A stretch of DNA of 64,000 bases from positions 15,970,647-16,034,646 of the forward strand of contig NC_088879.1 of the NCBI RefSeq assembly GCF_032884065.1, given 5' to 3'. Source of the DNA: Artemia franciscana (taxonomy: Eukaryota > Arthropoda > Branchiopoda > Anostraca > Artemiidae). The translations under genes and the position numbers were made by a program. Under the pieces are notes generated by a model. That model was not told the DNA's origin and did not search any database. It saw only the letters and a list, made by a program, of their open reading frames with translations. This document shows positions 1 through 9,446 of this stretch, one piece after another (within the stretch, counting starts at the first letter, position 1; the number at the start of each line of letters is the position of its first letter).

Positions 1-1840
1 TCCCTGACACGCCTACCAATTTTCATCGTCCTAGCACGTCCAGAAGTGCCAAAGCGCTGAGCCCCTCCCCCCAACTCCCCCAAAGAGAGCGAATCCAGTA
101 CTGTTACGTCATTCACATATCTATGATATTTGCTTATTCTATCCACCAAGCTTCATCCCGATTCCTCCACTCTCAGCGTTTTTCAAGATTTCCGATATCC
201 CCTCCAACTCCCCCAAATGTTAACAGATCTGGTCAGGATTTGAAATAAGAGCTCTGAGACATAAATTCCATCTAAATATCAAATTTCATTAAGATCCGGT
301 AACACGTTCTTAAGTTAAAAATATCCCAATTTTTCTAATTTTTACAAATTAACACCCACCAGCTCCTCCCTAGAGAACGGATCCGTTCCAATTATGTCAA
401 TCACGTATCTAGAACTTGTGCTTAATCTTCCCATCAAGTTTGATCCCGATCTCTCCACTCTAAGCGTTTTCCAAGATTTTTGTTTCCCTCCTCTAGCCCC
501 CTATGTCTTCGGATCCAATTCGAGTCAAAAATCGAGCATCTGAGACATAAAATCCTTCGATATATCAAGTTTCATTAAGATCCGATCACTTATTCGTAAG
601 ATAAAAATACCCCAATCTTCACGTTTTCCAAGAATTCCGGTTTCCCCCCCCCCAACTCCCCCCAATGTCACAGGATCTGCTCGGAATTTAAAACAAGAGC
701 TTTAAAGCACAAGATCCTTCTAAATATCAAATTTCATAAAGATCTGATCACCCGTTCCTAAGTTACAAAAACCCCATTTTTTCGCGTTACCCTCCCAACT
801 CCACCAAATAGAGCGGATTCGGTCCGGTTATGTCATTCATGTATAGACTTGTTTTATTCTTCCCATCCAGTTTCATCCTGATCTCTCCGCTTTAAGTATT
901 TTCTAAGATTTCCGCCCCCCCCCCAATGACGCTGGATCTGGTTGATATTTAAAACAAGAGATCTGAATTACGAGTTCCTTCTAAATATGAATTTTCATGA
1001 AGATCCGATCACTCTTTCGTACGATAAAAATACGTCATTTTTCTAATTTTTCAGAATTAATCCCCCCCCCCCAATTCCTCCAAATGAAGCGGACTCGTTC
1101 CAATTATTTCAATCACGTATCTAAGACTTCTGCTTATTTATCCTACCAAGTTTCACCCCGATCCCTCCACTCTAAGCGTTTTCCATAATTTTAGGTTTCC
1201 CCCCAACCTCCCCCAATGTCACCAGATCTGGTCAGGATTTAACATAAGAGCTTTGAGACATGATATCCTTCTAAATATTAAATTTCATTGAGATCCGATC
1301 ACCCGTTTGTAAGTTAAAAATACCTCATTTTTACTAATTTTTCAGAATTAGCCCTCCCCCCCCAACTACCCCAAAGAGAGCGGATCCGTTCCGGTTATGT
1401 CAATCATGTATCTAGAAATTTGCTCTTATTTTCCCCACCAAGTTTCATCCCGATCCTTCCGCTCTAAGTGTTTTCCAATATTTTAGGTTTCCCCCTCCCA
1501 ACTCCCCCCCATATCACCAGATCGGGTCGGGATTTAAAATAAGATCTCTGAGACACGATGTCCTTTCAAACATCAAATTTCATTAAGATCTGATCAACCG
1601 TTCGTATGTTAAAAATACTTCATTTTTTCTATTTTTCTGAATTAACCGCCCCCCCCACTCCCCCCAGGGGTCAAATCGGGAAAATGACTATTCTTAATTT
1701 AATCTGGTCCGGCCATTGATACGCCTGCCAAATTTCGTCGTCCTAGCTTACCTGGAAGTGCCTAAAGTAGTGAAACCGGTACCGACAGACCGACAGAATT
1801 TGCGATTGCTATATTTTGCTTGGCTAATACTAAGTGCCAT
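1..1840. mobile_element. AAGTGCCAT-ended element with ~295-bp internal tandem repeats (left copy, cut by window start)
   Basis: About six imperfect direct repeats can be aligned on the block 'GATCTGGTCAGGATTTAAAA' near 228, 510, 672 (short unit), 931, 1,225 and 1,520. Most units are 260-295 bp. Each alternates a C-rich block (CCAACTCCCCC) with an AT-rich block. The inner end, after GACCGACAGACCGACAG, closes with AAGTGCCAT at 1,832-1,840. No coding capacity is visible; a 63-codon ORF at 997 falls inside the repeats and is not credible. Probably a non-autonomous DNA element that contains satellite-like repeats. Confidence 0.7.
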
Positions 1841-1864
1841 AAAAACTGAAAAAATTTAAAATAT

Positions 1865-2155
1865 ATTTTGTTTTCAGTAAAGTGGAAGTTACGCTCTGGT
1901 TTTGAGAAGACAGGGGGGTTGTCAGCCACACTCATGTTAATGTTTGCTCGTTTTGAGTTTGACTCGGTTATTTATTGTAAATTCGATTCAATGATGTACT
2001 TATTTCTGAATCATAGCTGGATTTAAAGAAAATATTTACAAAACCAGAAAAAGTATACGCGGATACGCTTTTTATTCCTTTTACTTAAAACCTTTAAAAA
2101 TGGAAGGATGAAAAAAAATGAGGTGCAAATTTTGAATTATAAATTTTAGGCAGTG
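1865..2155 (+). repeat. Arm of foldback repeat family R (left palindrome arm)
   Basis: Begins near 'CAGTAAAGTGGAAGTTACG' and runs through 'GAGTTTGACTCGGTTATTTA'. The same family occurs at 6,965-7,260 (-), 9,535-9,780 (+), 23,935-24,235 (-), 24,345-24,600 (+), 31,600-31,735 (-), 31,825-32,130 (+), 53,370-53,630 (-), 60,000-60,220 (-) and 62,430-62,650 (+). No coding content is convincing. Confidence 0.7.
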
Positions 2156-2273
2156 TTGGTTTATCAAAAAGACCTTTCAACCTCGCTACCAGGCGATGCA
2201 TTTTTCCAATACAGATGACAACACCAACTCCTGCGTAGCTATAACTGTCGGGCCGAACGGCTACCCAAGGTAA

Positions 2274-2303
2274 TTAATGAATTCTTTGTTAAGAATTCAT
2301 TAA
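2274..2303. repeat. 13-bp perfect hairpin upstream of EXD2-like gene
   Basis: Arms TTAATGAATTCTT and AAGAATTCATTAA flank the loop TGTT. The mirror copy lies near 6,817-6,846. Degenerate forms occur in the same relative place upstream of the other two EXD2 copies (near 23,790 and 31,295), so it belongs to the duplicated 5' flank. Function unknown. Confidence 0.6.
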
Positions 2304-2405
2304 ATACCTAATTGAAAGATGCTGGAAATCATTATCATTATGATAACATGTTGTGTTAACGAATCACGACGGCATATCAGATTATCAGATCATCAACTCT
2401 AATTA

Positions 2406-2475
2406 TGACGTCATCTCAGGATTAGTTAATTATGACACAAGAGTGGATTATTATTAGAGCCTAATTATGACGTCA
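2406..2475. promoter_or_regulatory. Paired CRE-like sites (TGACGTCA x2), EXD2-like copy A
   Basis: Two perfect 8-bp palindromes TGACGTCA lie at 2,406-2,413 and 2,468-2,475, about 100-170 bp before the start codon at 2,574. TGACGTCA is the classical binding site of CREB/ATF bZIP factors. The pair recurs at the same place in front of the other EXD2-like copies. A promoter role is inferred from position and conservation. Confidence 0.5.
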
Positions 2476-2573
2476 TCTAACTGACATCTAAAAATGAAGT
2501 CAAATTTAGAATAAAACTGCTCGCCTAAAGGGAAACATATTACTGTGAATTTAAGATTGATAGGAAGATAGAA

Positions 2574-3641
2574 ATGAAGGAAGATAGAAATGATTTTCCG
2601 CCAATGAAAGGCTCATGCTATCAAGATAGTTGCTTCATAGTAGCACCAGACGGCGAAATTTTGCGTGGTCGCGCTGGTCGCCTAAAGGCTAACTGGTACA
2701 TTAATAAAGGCTGTGGAATACAGGTGAAGGAAAACCCTTTTACAGTTCGACTCGTGCCTCCTCTCAAGGGAGATTGGAATAATTCTTCATCAGAGAAACA
2801 CCCATCGAATTTAACTTGCTACTTAGTAGCACCAGATGGTGAAATTTTGCGCACCCTTGGTCGCAAAAATGCTGACTGGTACCTTAGTAGAGACCTTGCA
2901 AAACAGGTGAAGGAAGACCCTTTTACGATTCAACTGAAGTCAGAACCAAAGTGGCGACCTGTTGGAGTATGTGATAAATATTATCAGACACCTAAAATAA
3001 TCCGCTGTGTTGTATGTGGTCAAACAGAATCCTGCGTGAGAAAAAATGTTGTCCCGAAAGAATATCGTAAGCATTTACCGAACATCCTGAAAAGCCATCA
3101 GTCTCACGACGTTCTTTGGTTATGTGTCACATGTCATAAAATTAGTAATAATTGCGATCAGGCGCTACGTAAGCGACTGGCTGAGGAATGTAGAGCTCCA
3201 ACTGGGGCCATAGACAAGGTCAAAGCAACCAAAGATCCTTTGTTGAAGAAAGTTGTATCAGCGGCAAGAACCATCAAATCCGCTAAAGATAGAATTCCAT
3301 TCGACAGGCTTGCTGAACTTGAAGCGATAATTACTGAGTATTACAATGTCAGTTTGTTGACTAGCGAAGTACTTGAAGAAGCTTTAAAGATTGGAACACA
3401 ATCGCTTAACAAAGAACCGCATGGCCGTAAAGTTGTAAGCTGCTACGTACAGAAACCTGAGGGTTTATTAAGCCTGGAAATACTCTGGAGAAAGCATTTT
3501 ATTGATTCAATGAAACCGGAGTTTCTACCGCCATACTGGTCTTTAGACCACAATAAAGAGAGGCTAGACAATAGGATGGCTCAAAATCGAGTTGATCGTG
3601 AAGATTACGTGAAAGCTGTCGGTAGGGGTGAGGCAGTTTAA
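2574..3641 (+). CDS. EXD2: EXD2-like protein lacking the exonuclease domain (copy A)
   Basis: Intact 355-codon ORF matching the C-terminal half of EXD2, a DEDDy 3'-5' exonuclease that animals anchor to mitochondrial membranes and also use in DNA-end resection. Residues 20-61 and 82-125 are two copies of a module that is single in the vertebrate protein (APDGEIL, then ...DPFTIQLK). A zinc-type domain follows: C145-x2-C148, RKNVVPKEYRKHLP, H175, H178 and C184-x2-C187-H188. The tail keeps PHG at 282-284 and WRKHF...WSLDHN. The exonuclease half present at 23,507 and 29,746 is absent: the shared 5' leader runs almost directly into the NDFPPMKG block, and a new ATG (2,574) opens the frame. No introns are present. 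The open frame is consistent with function, but lack of a catalytic domain argues for a derived paralogue or pseudogene-to-be. Confidence 0.8.
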   Translation: MKEDRNDFPPMKGSCYQDSCFIVAPDGEILRGRAGRLKANWYINKGCGIQVKENPFTVRLVPPLKGDWNNSSSEKHPSNLTCYLVAPDGEILRTLGRKNADWYLSRDLAKQVKEDPFTIQLKSEPKWRPVGVCDKYYQTPKIIRCVVCGQTESCVRKNVVPKEYRKHLPNILKSHQSHDVLWLCVTCHKISNNCDQALRKRLAEECRAPTGAIDKVKATKDPLLKKVVSAARTIKSAKDRIPFDRLAELEAIITEYYNVSLLTSEVLEEALKIGTQSLNKEPHGRKVVSCYVQKPEGLLSLEILWRKHFIDSMKPEFLPPYWSLDHNKERLDNRMAQNRVDREDYVKAVGRGEAV

Positions 3642-3783
3642 TTTTCTTTTTTGTTTGGAAGATTATGACTATTTAGTGACTATAATGAGAAACAAGTTTT
3701 CAGTTTCTCAAATTTGAATTTTCCTTCTGATGTGTCAGTTCATTCAATGCTCTCCTCGAGTTAACATCTCAGTATCGGAGAGC
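3642..3783. other. 3' flank of EXD2-like copy A up to palindrome centre
   Basis: AT-rich tail. Its first ~85 bp are shared with the 3' flank of the third EXD2 copy (21,920-22,001). The remainder, ending TCGGAGAGC, occurs only in the two palindrome arms. No polyadenylation signal could be assigned with confidence. Confidence 0.5.
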
Positions 3784-5110
3784 GCGCATTTTGACTTATT
3801 TTAAGCTAATCTTGTGAACACCTGTGCATCTGCTAGACAGATGCACGAGTATCCTCCGAAGAAAAAGGAGAGTTCAGCAGGCCGGATTTATGCCAGGGAG
3901 GTCCACTGTCGAACAAATCTTCACTATGCGCCAGTTAATTGAGAAAACTAGAGAATTCAGGAGGAACGCATACGTGGCCTTCGTAGACTTCAAAGCTGCT
4001 TTTGACTCCGTCGATCGCAACTCTGTTTGGCTAATACTTAGATCGACGGGTCTACCAGATAAATACTGCAAGCTTTTTGAAAAGCTGTACGAAGAGACCG
4101 AGAGTTGCGTCCAAGTCAACGGAAAACGGAGCACGACATTCAATATCAAAACTGGCGTTCGCCAAGGGTGTGCCGCCGCCCCGGAATTGTTCAATTGTGT
4201 GATAGACTATGTGATGACAAGAACTACAAATCGCCTGCCCTTTGGTCTGCAGTTTGGAGATCGCATTCTGACGGATGCGGACTTCGCAGACGATCTTGCT
4301 CTCGTTGCCGACTCAATCGACCAGCTGACCGACGCTCTGGAAGTCCTGAAGGAAGAGGCAGCAAAAGTGGGGCTGAAAATCAACTGGCTCAAAACTAAGA
4401 TTATGGCAATTGAACCCCCAGGTCCAGTCTCACACCCTGATACCATAACTGTCTGCGGAACACTTGTTGAAGTCGTTAAAAACTTCACTTACCTCGGCTC
4501 TGTGCTGTCCAATGATGTATGAAGAGGTATGCAGCCGAATATCGAAAGCCTCTTCCATCGTCGGTAGACTCAACAGTCTATGGAGAATGCCGCACATCTC
4601 AAGGCGTACGAAAATGCGAATCTATAACGCATCCGTAAGCTCCGTCCTGCTCTACGCGGCGGAAACCTGGCCCCTCAAATCAACCATCCTTAAAATGATA
4701 GACGTCTGTCAGACGAAACAGCTTCGCCGGATCGAGGGATTCCGGTGGGATGATTTTGTAAGCAACGCAAGGTTGCTTACTCTCACCTCCCAGGTGCCAT
4801 TCTCAGTCCAGATAGCGCAGAGGTCTCTCAGATGGTTCGGACACCTCCTACGAATGCCGAAATCAACGCCAGCTCGAATAGTGTACGACTTCGACCCAAA
4901 AGCCTATGGCTGGTCTCGCCCGAGGGGCAGACCTCGGACAAGGTGGAAAGACAGCCTCGACAAATTCTTGGTGATGGCCAACATTGCTGTCGACGAGGCG
5001 TCCCATTTAGCAGCAGACCGGTCCGCCTGGAGAAGTCAAGTTGCGAAGCTCTCTACGCCGCACCCCATGTGGGAGGAGCCTTAAGTCAAGTAAGTCAAGT
5101 CCGGCACTGA
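3784..5110 (+). mobile_element. 5'-truncated LINE, reverse transcriptase and C-terminal region
   Basis: Two overlapping frames, 3,824-4,522 and 4,464-5,084, encode consecutive parts of a non-LTR reverse transcriptase, so one frameshift lies near 4,464-4,522. Visible motifs: QAGFMPGRST, VDFKAAFDSVDR, GVRQGC, the catalytic FADD box (4,283-4,294) and YLGSVLS. After the shift come LLYAAETW, the RWFGHLLRMP motif and GRPRTRWKDSLDK, the usual C-terminal signature of RTE/L1-like elements. The endonuclease domain is missing, so the insertion is 5'-truncated. It ends in short direct repeats (AAGTCAAGTAAGTCAAGTCC). It fills most of the palindrome spacer. Exact clade is uncertain. Confidence 0.85.
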
Positions 5111-5331
5111 GGCAGCCTGTAGACCACTAATGTCTGAACAGATTTCGGATACTTCAGATATCAAACTTTGTATCTCTTCCCGCGTTGCTTTAACTGTTTC
5201 TAAAATCTGATGGACTGAACTGGTCAGCGTATCAATCAAATCACGTATTGTCCCTTGGGCTGTTGAATCTTGCATAGATAATCGTGTGGATTCCATATCA
5301 TTACGTATCTTTTTCCTGTTCATAATAATAA
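5111..5331 (-). other. Coiled-coil-like ORF fragment in palindrome spacer
   Basis: Read on the minus strand, 5,323-5,081 is open for 80 codons, starting MNRKKIRNDMESTRLS. It is rich in heptad-spaced I, L and V (TIRDLIDTLTSSVHQILETV), consistent with a short coiled coil such as the start of a LINE ORF1 protein. I do not recognise it. It abuts the right palindrome arm directly and faces the LINE on the plus strand. Confidence 0.3.
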
Positions 5332-5473
5332 GCTCTCCGATACTGAGATGTTAACTCGAGGAGAGCATTGAATGAACTGACACATCAGAAGGAAAATTCA
5401 AATTTGAGAAACTGAAAAGTTGTTTCTCATTATAGTCACTAAATAGTCATAATCTTCCAAACAAAAAAGAAAA

Positions 5474-6541
5474 TTAAACTGCCTCACCCCTACCGACAGC
5501 TTTCACGTAATCTTCACGATCAACTCGATTTTGAGCCATCCTATTGTCTAGCCTCTCTTTATTGTGGTCTAAAGACCAGTATGGCGGTAGAAACTCCGGT
5601 TTCATTGAATCAATAAAATGCTTTCTCCAGAGTATTTCCAGGCTTAATAAACCCTCGGGTTTCTGTACGTAGCAGCTTACAACTTTACGGCCATGCGGTT
5701 CTTTGTTAAGCGATTGTGTTCCAATCTTTAAAGCTTCTTCAAGTACTTCGCTAGTCAACAAACTGACATTGTAATACTCAGTAATTATCGCTTCAAGTTC
5801 AGCAAGCCTGTCGAATGGAATTCTATCTTTAGCGGATTTGATGGTTCTTGCCGCTGATACAACTTTCTTCAACAAAGGATCTTTGGTTGCTTTGACCTTG
5901 TCTATGGCCCCAGTTGGAGCTCTACATTCGTCAGCCAGTCGCTTACGTAGCGCCTGATCGCAATTATTACTAATTTTATGACATGTGACACATAACCAAA
6001 GAACGTCGTGAGACTGATGGCTTTTCAGGATGTTCGGTAAATGCTTACGATATTCTTTCGGGACAACATTTTTTCTCACGCAGGATTCTGTTTGACCACA
6101 TACAACACAGCGGATTATTTTAGGTGTCTGATAATATTTATCACATACTCCAACAGGTCGCCACTTTGGTTCTGACTTCAGTTGAATCGTAAAAGGGTCT
6201 TCCTTCACCTGTTTTGCAAGGTCTCTACTAAGGTACCAGTCAGCATTTTTGCGACCAAGGGTGCGCAAAATTTCACCATCTGGTGCTACTAAGTAGCAAG
6301 TTAAATTCGATGGGTGTTTCTCTGATGAAGAATTATTCCAATCTCCCTTGAGAGGAGGCACGAGTCGAACTGTAAAAGGGTTTTCCTTCACCTGTATTCC
6401 ACAGCCTTTATTAATGTACCAGTTAGCCTTTAGGCGACCAGCGCGACCACGCAAAATTTCGCCGTCTGGTGCTACTATGAAGCAACTATCTTGATAGCAT
6501 GAGCCTTTCATTGGCGGAAAATCATTTCTATCATCCTTCAT
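5474..6541 (-). CDS. EXD2: EXD2-like protein lacking the exonuclease domain (copy B)
   Basis: Mirror copy of the gene at 2,574-3,641, again 355 intact codons with only two amino-acid differences (D3 and D204). It keeps both APDGEIL modules, the C145/C148 and C184/C187 pairs and the same C-terminus (GRGEAV). Both copies staying open while other EXD2 copies here carry stops and deletions could mean selection, a recent duplication, or gene conversion between palindrome arms. Transcription would converge with copy A toward the spacer. Start chosen as the first ATG, at the same place as copy A. Confidence 0.8.
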   Translation of the reverse strand: MKDDRNDFPPMKGSCYQDSCFIVAPDGEILRGRAGRLKANWYINKGCGIQVKENPFTVRLVPPLKGDWNNSSSEKHPSNLTCYLVAPDGEILRTLGRKNADWYLSRDLAKQVKEDPFTIQLKSEPKWRPVGVCDKYYQTPKIIRCVVCGQTESCVRKNVVPKEYRKHLPNILKSHQSHDVLWLCVTCHKISNNCDQALRKRLADECRAPTGAIDKVKATKDPLLKKVVSAARTIKSAKDRIPFDRLAELEAIITEYYNVSLLTSEVLEEALKIGTQSLNKEPHGRKVVSCYVQKPEGLLSLEILWRKHFIDSMKPEFLPPYWSLDHNKERLDNRMAQNRVDREDYVKAVGRGEAV

Positions 6542-6639
6542 TTCTATCTTCCTATCAATCTTAAATTCACACTAATATGTTTCCCTTTAGGCGAGCAGTT
6601 TTATTCTAAATTTGACATCATTTTTAGATGTCAGTTAGA

Positions 6640-6709
6640 TGACGTCATAATTAGGCTCTAATAATAATCCACTCTTGTGTCATAATTAACTAATCCTGAG
6701 ATGACGTCA
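6640..6709. promoter_or_regulatory. Paired CRE-like sites, EXD2-like copy B
   Basis: TGACGTCA at 6,640-6,647 and 6,702-6,709, mirror of the pair in front of copy A and about 100-170 bp upstream of the start codon at 6,541. Consensus bZIP (CREB/ATF) sites; regulatory role inferred. Confidence 0.5.
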
Positions 6710-6964
6710 TAATTAGAGTTGATGATCTGATAATCTGATATGCCGTCGTGATTCGTTAACACAACATGTTATCATAATGATAATGATTTCCAGCATCTTT
6801 CAATTAGGTATTTAATGAATTCTTAACAAAGAATTCATTAATTACCTTGGGTAGCCGTTCGGCCCGACAGTTATAGCTACGCAGGAGTTGGTGTTGTCAT
6901 CTGTATTGGAAAAATGCATCGCCTGGCAGCGAGGTTGAAAGGTCTTTTTGATAAACCAACACTG

Positions 6965-7260
6965 CCTAAAATTTATAATTCAAAATTTGCACCTCATTTT
7001 TTTTCATCCTTCCATTTTTAAAGATTTTAAGTAAAAGGAATAAAAAGCGTATCCGCGTATACTTTTTCTGGTTTTGTAAATATTTTCTTGAAATCCAGCT
7101 ATGATTCAGAAATAAGTGCATCATTGAATCGAATTTACAATAAATAACCGAGTCAAACTCAAAACGAGCAAACATTAACATGAGTGTGGCTGACAACCCC
7201 CCTGTCTTCTCAAAACCAGAGCGTAACTTCCACTTTACTGAAAACAAAATATATTTTAAA
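6965..7260 (-). repeat. Arm of foldback repeat family R (right palindrome arm)
   Basis: Inverse of 1,865-2,155. The partner arm in the opposite sense lies at 9,535-9,780; the pair is now separated by the AAGTGCCAT element inserted at 7,275. The 93-codon ORF over this stretch is also found over the other R arms and is not a gene. Confidence 0.7.
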
Positions 7261-7274
7261 TTTTTTCAGTTTTT

Positions 7275-9426
7275 ATGGCACTTAGTATTAGCCAAGCAAA
7301 ATATAGCAATCGCAAATTCTGTCGGTCTGTCGGTACCGGTTTCACTACTTTAGGCACTTCCAGGTAAGCTAGGACGACGAAATTTGGCACGCGTATCAAT
7401 GGCCGGACCAGATTAAATTAAGAATAGTCATTTTCCCGATTTGACCCCTGGGGGGGAGTGGGGGGGGGCGGTTAATTCAGAAAAATAGAAAAAATGAAGT
7501 ATTTTTAACATACGAACGGTTGATCAGATCTTAATGAAATTTGATGTTTGAAAGGACATCGTGTCTCAGAGATCTTATTTTAAATCCCGACCCGATCTGG
7601 TGATATGGGGGGGAGTTGGGAGGGGGAAACCTAAAATATTGGAAAACACTTAGAGCGGAAGGATCGGGATGAAACTTGGTGGGGAAAATAAGAGCAAATT
7701 TCTAGATACATGATTAACATAACCGGAACGGATCCGCTCTCTTTGGGGTAGTTGGGGGGGGGAGGGCTAATTCTGAAAAATTAGTAAAAATGAGGTATTT
7801 TCAACTTACAAACGGGTGATCGGATCTCAATGAAATTTAATATTTAGAAGGATATCATGTCTCAAAGCTCTTATGTTAAATCCTGACCAGATCTGGTGAC
7901 ATTGGGGGAGGTTGGGGGGAGACCTAAAATTATGGAAAACGCTTAGAGTGGAGGGATCGGGGTGAAACTTGGTAGGATAAATAAGCAGAAGTCTTAGATA
8001 CGTGATTGAAATAATTGGAACGAGTCCGCTTTATTTGGAGGAATTGGGGGGGGGATTAATTCTGAAAAATTAGAAAAATGACGTATTTTTATCGTACGAA
8101 AGAGTGATCGGATCTTCATGAAAATTCATATTTAGAAGGAACTCGTAATTCAGATCTCTTGTTTTAAATATCAACCGGATCCAGCGTCATTGGGGGGGGG
8201 GGGGGAAATCTTAGAAAATACTTAAAGCGGAGAGATCAGGATGAAACTGGATGGGAAGAATAAAACAAGTCTATACATGACTGACATAACCGGACCGAAT
8301 CCGCTCTATTTGGTGGAGTTGGGGGGGGGGGGGGTAACGCGAAAAAATGGGGTTTTTGTAACTTAGGAACGGGTGATCAGATCTTTATGAAATTTGATAT
8401 TTAGAAGGATCTTGTGCTTTAAAGCTCTTGTTTTAAATTCCGAGCAGATCCTGTGACATTGGGGGGGAGTTGGGGGGGGGGGGAAACCGGAATTCTTGGA
8501 AAACGTGAAAATTGGGGTATTTTTATCTTACGAATAAGTGATCAGATCTTAATGAAACTTGATATATCGAAGGATTTTATGTCTCAGATGCTCGATTTTT
8601 GACTCGAATTGGATCCGAAGACATAGGGGGTTAGAGGAGGGAAACAAAAATCTTGGAAAACGCTTAGAGTGGAGAGATCGGGATCAAACTTGATGGGAAG
8701 ATTAAGCACAAGTTCTAGATACGTGATTGACATAATTGGAACGGATCCGTTCTCTAGGGAGGAGCTGGTGGGTGTTAATTTGTAAAAAATTAGAAAAATT
8801 GGGATATTTTTAACTTAAGAACGTGTTACCGGATCTTAATGAAATTTGATATTTAGATGGAATTTATGTCTCAGAGCTCTTATTTCAAATCCTGACCAGA
8901 TCTGTTAACATTTGGGGGAGTTGGAGGGGATATCGGAAATCTTGAAAAACGCTGAGAGTGGAGGAATCGGGATGAAGCTTGGTGGATAGAATAAGCAAAT
9001 ATCATAGATATGTGAATGACGTAACAGTACTGGATTCGCTCTCTTTGGGGGAGTTGGGGGGAGGGGCTCAGCGCTTTGGCACTTCTGGACGTGCTAGGAC
9101 GATGAAAATTGGTAGGCGTGTCGGGGAGCTGCACAAATTGACTTGATAAAGTTTTTTTTTCCCAGATTCGACCATCTGGGGGGCTAAAGGGAGAGAAAAA
9201 ATATGAAAAAATGAGGTATTTATGACTTACGAGTGGGTGATCGGATCTTAATGAATTTTGATATTTAGAAGGATATCGTGACTCAGAGCTCTTACTTTAA
9301 ATCCCGACCGGCATTAAGCCTCTGATTTTCCTTTTAAATCAATCTATTGATTCATTGAATTTTGTCAGAGCTCATACCATATGAGCTCTTGGCTCTTAGC
9401 TCTTTTGGCCCCGTCACAAGTGCCAT
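7275..9426. mobile_element. AAGTGCCAT-ended element with ~295-bp internal tandem repeats (right copy, complete)
   Basis: It starts with ATGGCACTT at 7,275-7,283 and ends with the inverse AAGTGCCAT at 9,418-9,426, so it has short terminal inverted repeats. The ~295-bp repeats fill most of the 2.15 kb. The homologous flank of the third EXD2 copy (near 24,240) runs straight from 'TTCAGTTTTT' into 'GACTTTAAG', giving an unoccupied counterpart. About 20 extra bases (ATGAGCTCTTAGCTCTTGTT) follow the right terminus, so the exact end is uncertain. Confidence 0.75.
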
Positions 9427-9446
9427 ATGAGCTCTTAGCTCTTGTT

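Larger units (their letters stand above)
1..3783. repeat. Left arm of giant palindrome (inverted repeat)
   Basis: Read on the opposite strand, this stretch matches 5,332-9,127 almost base for base, including the whole EXD2-like ORF. The two ORFs differ by two residues (E3/D3 and E204/D204). Scattered single-base differences and different poly-G lengths show that the arms are separate copies. The inner boundary follows the bases TCGGAGAGC; the outer boundary is at or beyond the window start, so full arm length is unknown. Confidence 0.95.
5332..9127. repeat. Right arm of giant palindrome (inverted repeat)
   Basis: Inverted counterpart of 1-3,783 across a spacer of about 1.55 kb. It carries the same parts in mirror order: EXD2-like ORF, paired TGACGTCA sites, foldback-repeat arm and the element with ~295-bp tandem repeats. 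Beyond 9,127 the tandem array and its element continue to 9,426-9,446, so the left arm probably continues outside the window too. Confidence 0.95.

Noticed and set aside
2574-3641. Reading copies A/B as transposase or a mobile homing nuclease because of the HNH-like cysteines and repeated copies
   Set aside because: Collinearity with the C-terminal half of EXD2, including regions outside the cysteines (PHG...V, WRKHF, DHN), identifies the parent; copy spread is explained by segmental duplication.
6966-7247. 93-codon ORF also present at 23,939-24,220
   Set aside because: It falls in the R foldback repeat; the similarity is that of a non-coding repeat and other copies of the arm break the frame.
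1-9127. Palindrome as a pure read artefact
   Set aside because: Scattered base differences between arms, unlike the identity expected from a missed adapter; the possibility of a collapsed assembly still needs long-read support.
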